Assembly (NCBI RefSeq): GCF_017310015.1
Contig: NZ_CP022297.1
Span: forward strand, 3,100,001 to 3,164,000
Reading direction: 5' to 3'
Length of the DNA: 64,000 bases
Source of the DNA: Marinobacterium iners
Lineage (GTDB): Bacteria > Pseudomonadota > Gammaproteobacteria > Pseudomonadales > Balneatricaceae
Part shown: in pieces, positions 16,528-24,348 of the stretch
Numbering within the stretch: position 1 is the stretch's first letter
How the letters are laid out: each line of letters opens with the position of its first letter
Translations under genes and position numbers: made by a program
The notes under the pieces: generated by a model
The model's input: the letters and a program-made list of their open reading frames with translations, nothing else
What the model was told of the DNA's origin: nothing
Databases searched by the model: none

Positions 16528-16840
16528 TATTTTTCTCTCTGAGTGTCGCTAAGTACATGAATCCTCTGTCAGAAATCCTTATATCGGATTACCCATGACC
16601 TGCATCAATGTTAGCAATCTAATTATTGCCAGTCAACAAAATTAGACCTCTAATTTTGTTGACACTGAAAGATTAGCTATCTATTATTTCGATGGTCGAG
16701 GGTAAGGGTGTGCTAGACATCCTTTCGCCTCTCATCGCATTCAGCAACAAGCCCAAAAGTGCTAACACATATTTGGCCAGCAAGGTCCTTAGTGCGTTTT
16801 AGCCAGTTATGTGAAGTAAAATAAAACGGAGAACGGCACG
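16528..16840. other. Divergent promoter gap between reductase and oxygenase genes
   Basis: This 313-base region separates the two divergently read halves of the phthalate dioxygenase. It contains the shared operator/promoter array described at 16608-16687. Downstream of the plus-strand promoter about 150 bases of untranslated leader precede the oxygenase ATG, in which I see no further clear structure. Confidence 0.7.
16608..16687. promoter_or_regulatory. Divergent sigma70-type promoters sharing one perfect palindromic operator
   Basis: A perfect palindrome with 15-base arms and a two-base centre occupies 16632-16663 (arms GTCAACAAAATTAGA and its complement). Its right arm ends inside TTGACA (16659-16664), followed 17 bases later by TATTAT (16682-16687), a strong plus-strand promoter for the oxygenase. 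Its left arm contains TTGACT on the minus strand (16631-16636), followed 17 bases later by TAACAT (16608-16613), aimed at the reductase. A repressor bound here would block both. The MarR-family protein at 18432 is the nearest candidate. Confidence 0.8.
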
Positions 16841-18121
16841 ATGCTTACACCACAAGAAAACGAATTGTTAACTCATGTTATGCCAACGGACCCTATGGGG
16901 CGGCTTATGCGTCAGCATTGGACCCCTGTTTGCCTACTTGAAGAGGTAGAGGAGTGCGATGGAACACCAGTGCTTGTTGAAGCATTGGGTTCTCGTTACG
17001 TCGCATTTCGTGATACTGAAGGTCGAGTCGGACTCTTAGATGAGCTTTGTCCCCACCGCTTGGCTTCCTTGGTATTCGGCCGAAATGAAGATTGTGGTAT
17101 CCGTTGCTTGTATCATGGTTGGAAGTTCGATGTAGAAGGCAATGCTGTGGCAATGGCATCAGAACCACCAGAAGTAGAAAAGTCTATGTGCTCTAAAGTG
17201 AAGCACAAATCTTATAAAACTATTGAATGGGGTGGTTTCCTTTGGGCTTGGCTGGGAGAAGGCAACGCTCCTGAATTCAAAAAACCAGCGTTTGCACCTA
17301 ATAAAGACGTCCAGGTATCAATTCTAAAAATCCGCCTACCTTGTAACTGGGCGCAGGTTTTGGAAGGCCAGATTGACTCTGCGCACTCTTCTTCACTACA
17401 CTCCTCCGATATGGTTCCTGCTAAAGTTGAGAGTGCTGCGGCTGATGACCAAGGTTGGTACCGTCCATCTACGGACAAATCTCCGCGTATGCAGTCTGCG
17501 AGAACCGATTATGGTTTCCAATATGCGGCGATCCGTCGTCCGATTACTAACGCATCGACTCATGACTATATCCGTATAACGCAATACGTTGCTCCGTACT
17601 ATGCATTGATTCCGCCTAATACTTCGTACAACGTCGCGGCGGTTATCGTTCCAATTGATAACGAAAACTGTAATTTCCACTTCATCGCTTGGGGTAACCC
17701 AGAAACTACGCCAGATACTGATGCGTGGCGTAAGTTTGCTCGTGCAGTGCCAGGTATAGATGTAGATCCAATTACTTGGGCTACGGTGGGCACTATGGAA
17801 AACCGTTTTCGCCAAGATCGAACAAAAATGAAGGAAGGCGACTTTACAGGTATTGCCGGTATTCCAAACCAAGATATAGCAATGTGGGTTTCAATGGGAA
17901 AAATTGTTAATCGTACAGATGATATTCTTGGCTCTTCTGATTTGGCTATTGTGGAGTTTCGTCGTACCATGGTTGACGCTGCTCAGAGGGTTGCTGACGG
18001 CGAACCTGCCATTGGCACTAGCGAATCAATTGTTCAGACATCAATCGCTTCGTTCCAAGGCGTAGTACCGAAAGAGTCAGATTGGCGCGAACTTTGGAAA
18101 GATAACGTGTCAGCGGAATAG
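16841..18121 (+). CDS. pht3: Phthalate 4,5-dioxygenase oxygenase component (Rieske)
   Basis: A 426-residue ring-hydroxylating oxygenase alpha subunit. The Rieske [2Fe-2S] ligands are C70, H72, C89 and H92 (CPHR and CLYHGWKF). The mononuclear iron motif is in QIDSAHSSSLHSS. Single-subunit oxygenases of this type (Pht3/OphA2) dihydroxylate phthalate at carbons 4 and 5. Isophthalate- or other carboxylate-specific relatives exist, but the Pht4- and Pht5-type partners favour o-phthalate. CGGAGA precedes the ATG. Transcribed alone, divergently from its reductase. Confidence 0.92.
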   Translation: MLTPQENELLTHVMPTDPMGRLMRQHWTPVCLLEEVEECDGTPVLVEALGSRYVAFRDTEGRVGLLDELCPHRLASLVFGRNEDCGIRCLYHGWKFDVEGNAVAMASEPPEVEKSMCSKVKHKSYKTIEWGGFLWAWLGEGNAPEFKKPAFAPNKDVQVSILKIRLPCNWAQVLEGQIDSAHSSSLHSSDMVPAKVESAAADDQGWYRPSTDKSPRMQSARTDYGFQYAAIRRPITNASTHDYIRITQYVAPYYALIPPNTSYNVAAVIVPIDNENCNFHFIAWGNPETTPDTDAWRKFARAVPGIDVDPITWATVGTMENRFRQDRTKMKEGDFTGIAGIPNQDIAMWVSMGKIVNRTDDILGSSDLAIVEFRRTMVDAAQRVADGEPAIGTSESIVQTSIASFQGVVPKESDWRELWKDNVSAE

Positions 18122-18431
18122 TAACCTCAAAGATTCTGTAAGGGAACCTTATTGGGCTTAGGCTTAATGAACCATAAACTTCATTAAGCTAATAAAAGCT
18201 CTAGAGACCCAGTATGGATAAAGTATCGTGCTGGGTCTTATCTTTAAAATTTTACTATGGGTCTTTCGATTTCATCTTACAAATAGATCTTTTTTATATA
18301 TTTAAATGGCATATATAAAAATCATAACTTCATATCTAATTTAGCCTAATAGAAGATATTACTGGTTATTGCTAATATAAAATTAGGCATCATCATTATA
18401 CTTTAGACCAAAGGGAGTTCCTGATTCCTGA
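18122..18431. other. A+T-rich gap with two inverted repeats
   Basis: The gap between the oxygenase and MarR gene stops (convergent genes) holds two hairpins: CTTAATGAA/TTCATTAAG at 18163-18188 and AGACCCAG/CTGGGTCT at 18205-18238. The rest is A+T-rich without a gene. Confidence 0.6.
18205..18245 (+). terminator. Probable terminator after the oxygenase gene
   Basis: AGACCCAG (18205-18212) and CTGGGTCT (18231-18238) form an 8-base stem followed by TATCTTT. The loop is rather long (18 bases), so it is a moderate candidate. Confidence 0.55.
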
Positions 18432-18893
18432 CTAGTTATTATCTTTCAAAAGATTAAAATACATATTCAATAAATATTTTCGAACAATTGCTATTTCCTC
18501 AGTTCCTATACCATCTTGAGCCACATCGTTTACTTCTTTTGCTAGAGGCTCAAGAGTCTCCCTCAGGCTTTTTCCATATTCAGTTAAATAAACCACTTGC
18601 CGTGGTTTCCCCTCAACGATAGGACGAAGTTCAATAAGACCTGCTGATAACATTCGCTTAACAACGGAGTTTGTTGTGGGGCCAGTAAGCCCAACTCGTT
18701 CACTTAAGGCTTTCTGAGATATCCCATCCTCATTCCATAGCTCACGTAAATATGCCCAAAATCCATGGTTAACACCGTAGGGAAGTAATCGCCGTTCTAA
18801 TGAATTAAAGTACTGCTTAGAAAGCTCTCGAACGATGTGTGCCATCCTCTCATTTTTGAGGTCTGGCGCAGCATTAAATTTCTCTTCAGACAT
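18432..18893 (-). CDS. MarR-family transcriptional regulator
   Basis: A 153-residue winged-helix regulator. The recognition region reads NEDGISQKALSERVGLTGPTTN, and the wing is GLIELRPIVEGKPRQVVYLTE. MarR proteins usually repress neighbouring catabolic genes and are released by an aromatic ligand. It lies between the oxygenase gene and nadC, in the A+T-rich island, so control of the pht promoters is likely. AGGATA precedes the ATG. An 8-base inverted repeat (ACCTGTAA/TTACAGGT, 18926-18964) upstream could be an autoregulatory site. Confidence 0.85.
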   Translation of the reverse strand: MSEEKFNAAPDLKNERMAHIVRELSKQYFNSLERRLLPYGVNHGFWAYLRELWNEDGISQKALSERVGLTGPTTNSVVKRMLSAGLIELRPIVEGKPRQVVYLTEYGKSLRETLEPLAKEVNDVAQDGIGTEEIAIVRKYLLNMYFNLLKDNN

Positions 18894-18925
18894 ATTTTAT
18901 ATCCTGAAATCTCTCATAGCATCAG

Positions 18926-18964
18926 ACCTGTAAACTTAGTTTTGACAGCCCTAGGCTTACAGGT
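18926..18964. promoter_or_regulatory. Inverted repeat upstream of marR
   Basis: ACCTGTAA at 18926 and TTACAGGT at 18957 are perfect complements with 23 bases between, 33 bases or more upstream of the MarR start codon. Sequence and spacing do not resemble the 16632 palindrome. A regulatory role is only possible. Confidence 0.35.
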
Positions 18965-19036
18965 GCTTTCACATATCAGGTTAGCTCAGTAATATTGCAT
19001 ATTTATATACACACGATCAGTCATCGTAGGATGCGA

Positions 19037-19891
19037 TTATACATTCATGTATAATCGCATCGACAAATCGACGGCTTTAATATCTTTGGTAAGGGTACCC
19101 ATTGATACGTAGTCGACACCAGCTTGTGCGATATCTATTAGTGTATCGTCATTTATACCGCCAGAAGCTTCGATTTTTGCTTTACCACGACTCAATTTTA
19201 CCGCTTTTCTAGTATCTTCTAGTGAAAAATTATCCAGCATAATTATATCTACACCGGAATGGAGAGCTTGCTGCAGCTCCTCAAGGGTTTCAGTCTCAAC
19301 TTCTATTAATTTATTTGGTACTAAAGTACGTGCAGCAGCTACTGCTTTACCGATGCTACCACAAGCTACGATATGATTTTCCTTTATCAAAAAAGCATCG
19401 TAAAGACCCATTCTATGATTTTTTCCGCCACCGCAGGTGACTGCATATTTTTGAGCCAATCTTAGTCCCGGTATCGTTTTTCGTGTATCGATGAGTTCCA
19501 GTGGGTTTCCACTAATTTTACTAACAAAGTATCTAGTTCTCGTTGCAACAGCCGACATTAATTGAAGAAAATTAAGTACTGTCCGTTCTCCAGTGAGGAG
19601 AGAGCGTGCGGGGCCTTTAATTTCTAAAATAAGATCATTGGCTTTGAGGATATCACCATCATTAAAGTACCAACGTAACTCAACTGAAGGATCAATTTGA
19701 CGGAAGGTTTCAGTAACCCAAGGTGTTCCACACAGCACCGCATCTTCTCGTGTAATGATTTTCGCGAGAGCAGTTTGAGACTCGGGAATCAATAATGCGT
19801 TAATGTCACCACTTGCAACATCCTCAGTAAGAGCCGCACTTACATTTGTTGCTATTGCAATCTGTAACGCCATATTATCCAGTTCGTACAC
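19037..19891 (-). CDS. nadC: Quinolinate phosphoribosyltransferase (nicotinate-nucleotide pyrophosphorylase) in the phthalate island
   Basis: A 284-residue type II phosphoribosyltransferase that makes nicotinate mononucleotide from quinolinate and PRPP. Active-site blocks are intact: TGERTVLNFLQ, DTRKTIPGLRLAQKYA, GGGKNHRMGLYDAFLIKENH, EVET, LDNF and EASGGI. I use a GTG start at 19891, eight bases after AAGGGG; an ATG at 19873 is possible. NadC is housekeeping, but here it is A+T-rich and sits with phthalate genes. Phthalate is a structural analogue of quinolinate, and an extra NadC in Burkholderia phthalate clusters is known to help with phthalate toxicity. That role is inferred here. Confidence 0.9.
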   Translation of the reverse strand: MYELDNMALQIAIATNVSAALTEDVASGDINALLIPESQTALAKIITREDAVLCGTPWVTETFRQIDPSVELRWYFNDGDILKANDLILEIKGPARSLLTGERTVLNFLQLMSAVATRTRYFVSKISGNPLELIDTRKTIPGLRLAQKYAVTCGGGKNHRMGLYDAFLIKENHIVACGSIGKAVAAARTLVPNKLIEVETETLEELQQALHSGVDIIMLDNFSLEDTRKAVKLSRGKAKIEASGGINDDTLIDIAQAGVDYVSMGTLTKDIKAVDLSMRLYMNV

Positions 19892-20114
19892 TATAAACCC
19901 CTTTCTATCTGATATTACACTATGGTAATTTTAGCAAGAACCTTGATGAGACATACTCGTAAAACTTCGACAGTGTTACTAGCTGTTAAAGTAGTATTTT
20001 TGTAATATACATTCTACCACATGAATTACATGCCAACATGAAAAATTAGATACATAACAATATATCTTAATTTCAGACATGAACCCAGCGATAAAATGAC
20101 CAAAATACGAGAGA
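19892..20114. other. A+T-rich gap upstream of nadC
   Basis: About 220 bases with no gene. It should hold the nadC promoter on the minus strand. The base composition shifts from A+T-rich to G+C-rich near 20100, which I take as the right boundary of the island. Confidence 0.5.
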
Positions 20115-20523
20115 ATGCCGCTACACACGATTGAGGACGCACCGATAAATCAGCAACTTACATTCACGAACAGCGCATTCAGCAATAAGCGCCGTCAGAT
20201 CCCTACCTACGGAGAAGTTCCTGGGCCGAATGGACAAGCTGACCCTGTGGGAGGCGTCTCGAAACCGGCATGGAGCTTCACTATCCTAAGGCCAGTAGTG
20301 GCCGTCGGTCATACCCCTTACCAACAAGCCAGGATTCAAACAGAGTACCTAAAGGCTCCTATCTGTCTGTGCGAAAGTTGTGCATCCACTTCGGACCATC
20401 ATGTGTCAGTACGGTTTTGTAGAAGCCCGCTGCCGCGGTCTAAAGAAGAACGGCAGCAAACTTGCGATGTTGTCCGCACTGGCCAACGCTGTGCGGGTGG
20501 ACCAAATTGCCTGTACCGCCTGA
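20115..20523 (+). pseudogene. Decayed IS5-family transposase (N- and C-terminal remnants)
   Basis: In frame from about 20151 the reading LTFTNSAFSNKRRQ, followed after a frame change by EKFLGRMDKLTLWEA, matches the start of IS5-family transposases. At 20404-20523 another frame reads YGFVEARCRGLKKNGSKLAM and SALANAVRVDQIA before a stop, matching the C-terminal YREK-distal segment of the same family. The central catalytic part is missing and stops are frequent. It is therefore an internally deleted, dead element at the island's right boundary. Terminal inverted repeats were not recognised. Confidence 0.7.
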
Positions 20524-20737
20524 GAAGGCGATTGTGATCGGTTAAAAGGCATGAAAAGTGCCAACTTTCCGCTTCTGAGGCAGTAACAACCACATTTCAA
20601 AGTCTTGAATCGGACTTATTCGCAGCTCCCTCGGTATTACAACAGTATAGATAGTTATTGGGGACAACTACATCGCGCACCTGAACATGACTAGTGGACT
20701 CATCACGTTAGTCCTCGCGGATGGTCGTGAGTCAGCA
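20524..20737. other. Unassigned spacer between IS remnant and lysR remnant
   Basis: About 210 bases with no intact reading frame. Part could be the outer end of the IS5-like element or further decayed lysR sequence, but I cannot align it with confidence. Confidence 0.4.
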
Positions 20738-21233
20738 TTGACTGTTATTAGCAGCACCGCTGGCCATCATCGGCCACAAGGACCATCCGCTTCGCCAACG
20801 CTACTCGCTCACACTTGAAAATATAGGCCTGTAAGTTGGGTTGTCCCGCTCACCGGGACACCCGCACGTGCATTTTTCGACACCCCGTTCAATGATCCCG
20901 GCAGCCGACAACCTACACGATTCGTTGAAACCAGCTCACAAATATTCATTCGCAAATTATTCCGTCTGTCCCTGATTTTGACCCATCAGCGCCAGGGCAT
21001 ATTCGGGGTTATACCCTACTCCCTAAGCCATACAAGTTGACCTATCGGACTTGCCCTGCGCCATTATTAACCCGGCGGCAGTTTCGATCGGAGCACCCCC
21101 TGCAATCATGGGGCTTACAGCCCGGATTTCTAGATCTAAATTGCCACCGGTTTAATACTGGCAGAACACACTAACCCAAGGCCGCTTTATCAAAATGCTG
21201 AATAAAGAGGCCTCACGTTATTCCGACATCTAA
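20738..21233 (+). pseudogene. Decayed 3' fragment of the tandem-HTH lysR gene
   Basis: This stretch repeats 4768-5199 with many substitutions, small deletions and an insertion of about 90 bases near 21070-21175. Clear matches include GTGCATTTTTCGACACC, GGGGTTATACCCTACTC and the end CTCACGTTATTCCGACATCTAA, which is the stop of the lysR gene. An early in-frame TAA and frame shifts make it non-functional. Only the effector-domain end is present. It marks a former second copy of the lysR-AKR-dctP locus. Confidence 0.9.
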
Positions 21234-21345
21234 AAACTCTTAGCTTTGCAAAAATTGAATAGCGCAAGAGGTTATTCAATTACTCAAATGCATGGGCCGA
21301 TGGTAGGTTTTGGTTCGAATGCAATGCGTCGGCGCAACGTTCCCT
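21234..21345 (+). repeat. Right copy of the lysR-ligC spacer
   Basis: This segment repeats 5200-5315, the spacer between lysR and ligC, with few changes (for example GCAAAAATTGAATAGC and AAGAGGTTATTCAATTACTC). In this copy ligC and nearly all of the aldo/keto reductase are missing, and the sequence jumps straight to the reductase's last codons at 21351. Confidence 0.9.
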
Positions 21346-21350
21346 TAGCT

Positions 21351-21377
21351 GAGATCGATACCGAGGAGTTTGTCTGA
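21351..21377 (+). pseudogene. Last nine codons of a second aldo/keto reductase copy
   Basis: The bases read EIDTEEFV then stop, against EIDTEEFT then stop at the end of the intact aldo/keto reductase (7303-7327). GAGATCGATACCGAGGAGTT is shared exactly. It lies directly before the dctP gene, showing that an AKR-dctP order once existed here. Confidence 0.85.
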
Positions 21378-21434
21378 TAAGGCCCCTCCGACACCATCTA
21401 CACAATCAATAACAACATCGCAGAGAGCATAATA

Positions 21435-22454
21435 ATGAAAATAACACTCAACAAAACCGTTGCTGCTTTAACCGCATCCATTGCCATGACATCCGCTGCA
21501 CAGGCCGCAGATGTTACGCTGCGTTTTGCACATTTCTGGCCAGCAGTTTCGCCAATTCACAAAGAAATATTCCAGGGTTGGGCGGATGCCGTAGAGGCTG
21601 ACTCCAATGGCCGCATTGAAGTTGAAATCTATCCCGGCGCCACTCTGTCGAAGCCACCTGCCCAGTATGATGCTGTCATAAACCGTATTGCCGATATGAC
21701 GGCTACGGTGCAGGGCTATACCGCCAACCGTTTTCCACTGACTCAGGTTGTCGAGTTGCCGGGGGTCGTCAAGACCGCTGAGCAGGGGTCCTGTGTCATT
21801 CAGTCACTCTATGAGGAGGGCCTGATTGCCGATGAGTACAAGGATACCCGTCCACTGTTTCTGTTCACCCATGGTCAGGGGCATCTGCATCTGAAAGGCA
21901 AGGAGGTACGTGAACCCGCTGATCTCGCGGGCTTGCGTATCCGTCGCCCCACTTTGGTAGTCGGGTCAATGCTGGAAGGCCTTGAAGCTCAGCCCGTAGG
22001 CATGCCTGCACCGAATTCCTATGAGTCCATGCAACGCGGTGTAATCAACGGTGTGTCTCTGCCCTGGGAAGGCGTGAACTCTTTCCGCATCAACGAACTG
22101 GCAGACTCTCACACCGAAATCGGACTGTATAGCCTGTCGTTTATGGTGACCATGAACAAGTCCGTTTACAACAGCATGCCTGATGACCTCAAACAGGTTA
22201 TCGATAAGCACTCCGGCCTGGAGCTGGCCAAGCAGTCCGGCAAGATCTTTGATCAGGTTGACGAGTTGGGCCGTGCCGAAGCTGTTGAGTTGGGCCATAC
22301 CATGATCACTATTGAAGGCGGTGCAGAAAACCCGGCATGGAAGCCGGTTTTGGATGCTACCACTGAAAACTACCTGCAAGAGCTCGAAGACAAGGGAATG
22401 CCGGCGCGCAATGTTTACAAGCGTGCCCTCGAGCTTTCCGAGCAGTGCCTCTAA
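21435..22454 (+). CDS. dctP: TRAP transporter solute-binding protein, DctP family
   Basis: A 339-residue periplasmic binding protein with a signal peptide ending near AQA-ADVTL (about residue 24). The mature start ADVTLRFAHFWPAVSPIHKE and the middle block DLAGLRIRRPTLVVGSMLEG (with the conserved Arg that salt-bridges the substrate carboxylate) are typical DctP features. It is followed by separate dctQ and dctM genes. Placed beside pobA and the lig pathway, it probably imports a hydroxybenzoate, protocatechuate or similar carboxylate. The precise ligand is not readable. Confidence 0.9.
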   Translation: MKITLNKTVAALTASIAMTSAAQAADVTLRFAHFWPAVSPIHKEIFQGWADAVEADSNGRIEVEIYPGATLSKPPAQYDAVINRIADMTATVQGYTANRFPLTQVVELPGVVKTAEQGSCVIQSLYEEGLIADEYKDTRPLFLFTHGQGHLHLKGKEVREPADLAGLRIRRPTLVVGSMLEGLEAQPVGMPAPNSYESMQRGVINGVSLPWEGVNSFRINELADSHTEIGLYSLSFMVTMNKSVYNSMPDDLKQVIDKHSGLELAKQSGKIFDQVDELGRAEAVELGHTMITIEGGAENPAWKPVLDATTENYLQELEDKGMPARNVYKRALELSEQCL

Positions 22455-22480
22455 ACCCTGCGTTCAGGTAGGAGTTTGTA

Positions 22481-22993
22481 ATGTCTGGATTTGCCCGTCT
22501 GGTTGATACCATCTGTCGAGGCATGCTGTGGATCAGTGCCATGATGCTGACCGTAATGATGCTGGTTGTACTGGCTGACGTTATCACCCGCGCACTGTTC
22601 AGGCTCACTGACGGCAGTTTCGATCTCACCTTCAATGGTGGGATCGAACTGGTCCGCTTTGCGCTGTTGTTTGCCATTCTCTACGCCTTGCCCTGGTGCG
22701 TTGATCGTTCACAGGTAGTGGTTGACCTGTTCACAGAAAACCTCTCCGATCGTTCTAAGGCAGTGCTCGACACTCTGTGCTTTGCCGGCTACACACTATT
22801 GGCACTGGGCATGAGCATCCGCTTCTGGCATGCGGTCGAATCATCGCACATCAGCGGCGAAACCACTCAGGATCTGATGTTTCCGATGTCCTACATTTTT
22901 GTTGCTACCCTGATCGGCACTGCCATGCTGGCATTGCGCTCACTTATGCTGACCGGCTCACAAATCGGTAAGGTAATGGGGTGTAAAGCATGA
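22481..22993 (+). CDS. dctQ: TRAP transporter small permease subunit, DctQ family
   Basis: A 170-residue membrane protein with four hydrophobic segments (ISAMMLTVMMLVVLADVITRA is the first). The charged loop PWCVDRSQVVVDLFTENLSDR is typical of DctQ. DctQ pairs with DctM in the inner membrane. A TAGGAG ribosome site precedes the ATG, and the stop overlaps the dctM start as ATGA. Confidence 0.9.
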   Translation: MSGFARLVDTICRGMLWISAMMLTVMMLVVLADVITRALFRLTDGSFDLTFNGGIELVRFALLFAILYALPWCVDRSQVVVDLFTENLSDRSKAVLDTLCFAGYTLLALGMSIRFWHAVESSHISGETTQDLMFPMSYIFVATLIGTAMLALRSLMLTGSQIGKVMGCKA

Positions 22994-24276
22994 GCAGCTC
23001 CACTATAGGTTTTATCTGTATCGGCCTGATGCTGTTAATGCTGGCGATCCGCATTCCTATTGCCTTGACCATGGCTATTGCAGGATTTGTAGGCTTCGCA
23101 TGGATCATCGCCTTTGACCCAGCCATGGCCATCCTCGAAAGCGCTCCTTTCGAAACATTAACCAATTACAACTTCAGCCCCATCCCAATGTTCATTCTAA
23201 TGGGTGTGCTGGCCTCACGCTCGAACATGTCGAATCAGCTGTTCTCGGGGGCCCGGTCACTGTTTGGCGCATGGCGCGGCGGTATTTCGCTGGCGGCCCT
23301 GATGTCCTGCGGTATTTTTTCGGCCATATCCGGCTCCTCTGTCGCTACGGCGGCCAGTATGTCTCGTGTGGCACTGCCCGAAATGCGTAAGCACGGTTAC
23401 GCCGACTCGCTGGCAACCGGCACCCTGGCCGCTGGCGGCACATTGGGCATCATGATTCCTCCTTCTATCGCCCTGCTGCTGTATGCGTTGATTACCGAGC
23501 AGTCTGTGGGTGACATGTTTATGGCAGGCCTGATTCCAGGCCTTCTGGGACTTGTGCTGTACTGCGTCACCGTTACCGTTTTGGTGCGTCTAAAACCTGA
23601 ACTGGCTCAGCCGGGCGAAGCAACCTCCCTGATGCAAAAGCTGGCAGGGCTCAAGGGTCTACTGCCATTTACCAGTGTGTTCGTTATCATCATCGGCGGG
23701 ATCTATCTTGGCCTTTTCACCCCCACTGAGGCAGCTGCAATAGGTGCGTTCTGTACTCTGATGATTGCCATTCAGCGCGGCATGCGCTGGACTGGTTTTG
23801 TCGATGCATTGAAAGAAACACTTGTCACCTCCGCCATGATCTTCTTCATGATTCTGGGCGCAGAGATTTTCGGCTTTTTCCTGAGTGTATCGCGCATCTC
23901 GTTTGAGTTGGTGGAGTATGTGGATGCTCTGAACCTTTCTCCCTTTATGGTGTTGTTCGCCGTTCTTGTGCTGTTCATGCTGCTCGGTTGTGTTATGGAC
24001 AGTATCGCCATGCTGCTGCTGACCGTTCCTGTTGTATTCCCGCTGATACAGGCGGCTGGCTTTGATCCGGTATGGTTCGGTGTGGTTGCTGTCATCACCG
24101 TTGAGCTGGGGTTAATCACTCCCCCAGTTGGGATGAATGTGTTCGTAATCAAGGCCTTTGCCAAGGATGTGCCGATCGGATCCATATACAAAGGGGTAAT
24201 GCCGTTTGTGCTGTCAGATCTCGTTCGCCTTGCCTTGATCATAGCCTTCCCTGTGCTGGCTCTGGGGCTGGTGTAA
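22990..24276 (+). CDS. dctM: TRAP transporter large permease subunit, DctM family
   Basis: A 428-residue inner-membrane protein with about 12 hydrophobic segments. Marker blocks are ALMSCGIFSAISGSSVATAA, GTLAAGGTLGIMIPPSIALL and VITVELGLITPPVGMNVFVI. It forms the ion-coupled transport channel with DctQ and takes substrate from DctP. It shares a four-base ATGA overlap with dctQ. An 11-base inverted repeat follows the gene. Confidence 0.92.
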   Translation: MSSSTIGFICIGLMLLMLAIRIPIALTMAIAGFVGFAWIIAFDPAMAILESAPFETLTNYNFSPIPMFILMGVLASRSNMSNQLFSGARSLFGAWRGGISLAALMSCGIFSAISGSSVATAASMSRVALPEMRKHGYADSLATGTLAAGGTLGIMIPPSIALLLYALITEQSVGDMFMAGLIPGLLGLVLYCVTVTVLVRLKPELAQPGEATSLMQKLAGLKGLLPFTSVFVIIIGGIYLGLFTPTEAAAIGAFCTLMIAIQRGMRWTGFVDALKETLVTSAMIFFMILGAEIFGFFLSVSRISFELVEYVDALNLSPFMVLFAVLVLFMLLGCVMDSIAMLLLTVPVVFPLIQAAGFDPVWFGVVAVITVELGLITPPVGMNVFVIKAFAKDVPIGSIYKGVMPFVLSDLVRLALIIAFPVLALGLV

Positions 24277-24287
24277 CAGAACACCCT

Positions 24288-24320
24288 GGGCTTGAGGCTA
24301 CCAATAACGGCCTCAAGCCC
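24288..24320. terminator. Inverted repeat after dctM
   Basis: GGGCTTGAGGC (24288-24298) and GCCTCAAGCCC (24310-24320) form a perfect 11-base stem with an 11-base loop. No T-run follows, so it may be a weak terminator or an operator of the regulator gene starting at 24349. Confidence 0.55.
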
Positions 24321-24348
24321 CTGTACTTTCAACCGGAGGCCTCACATC

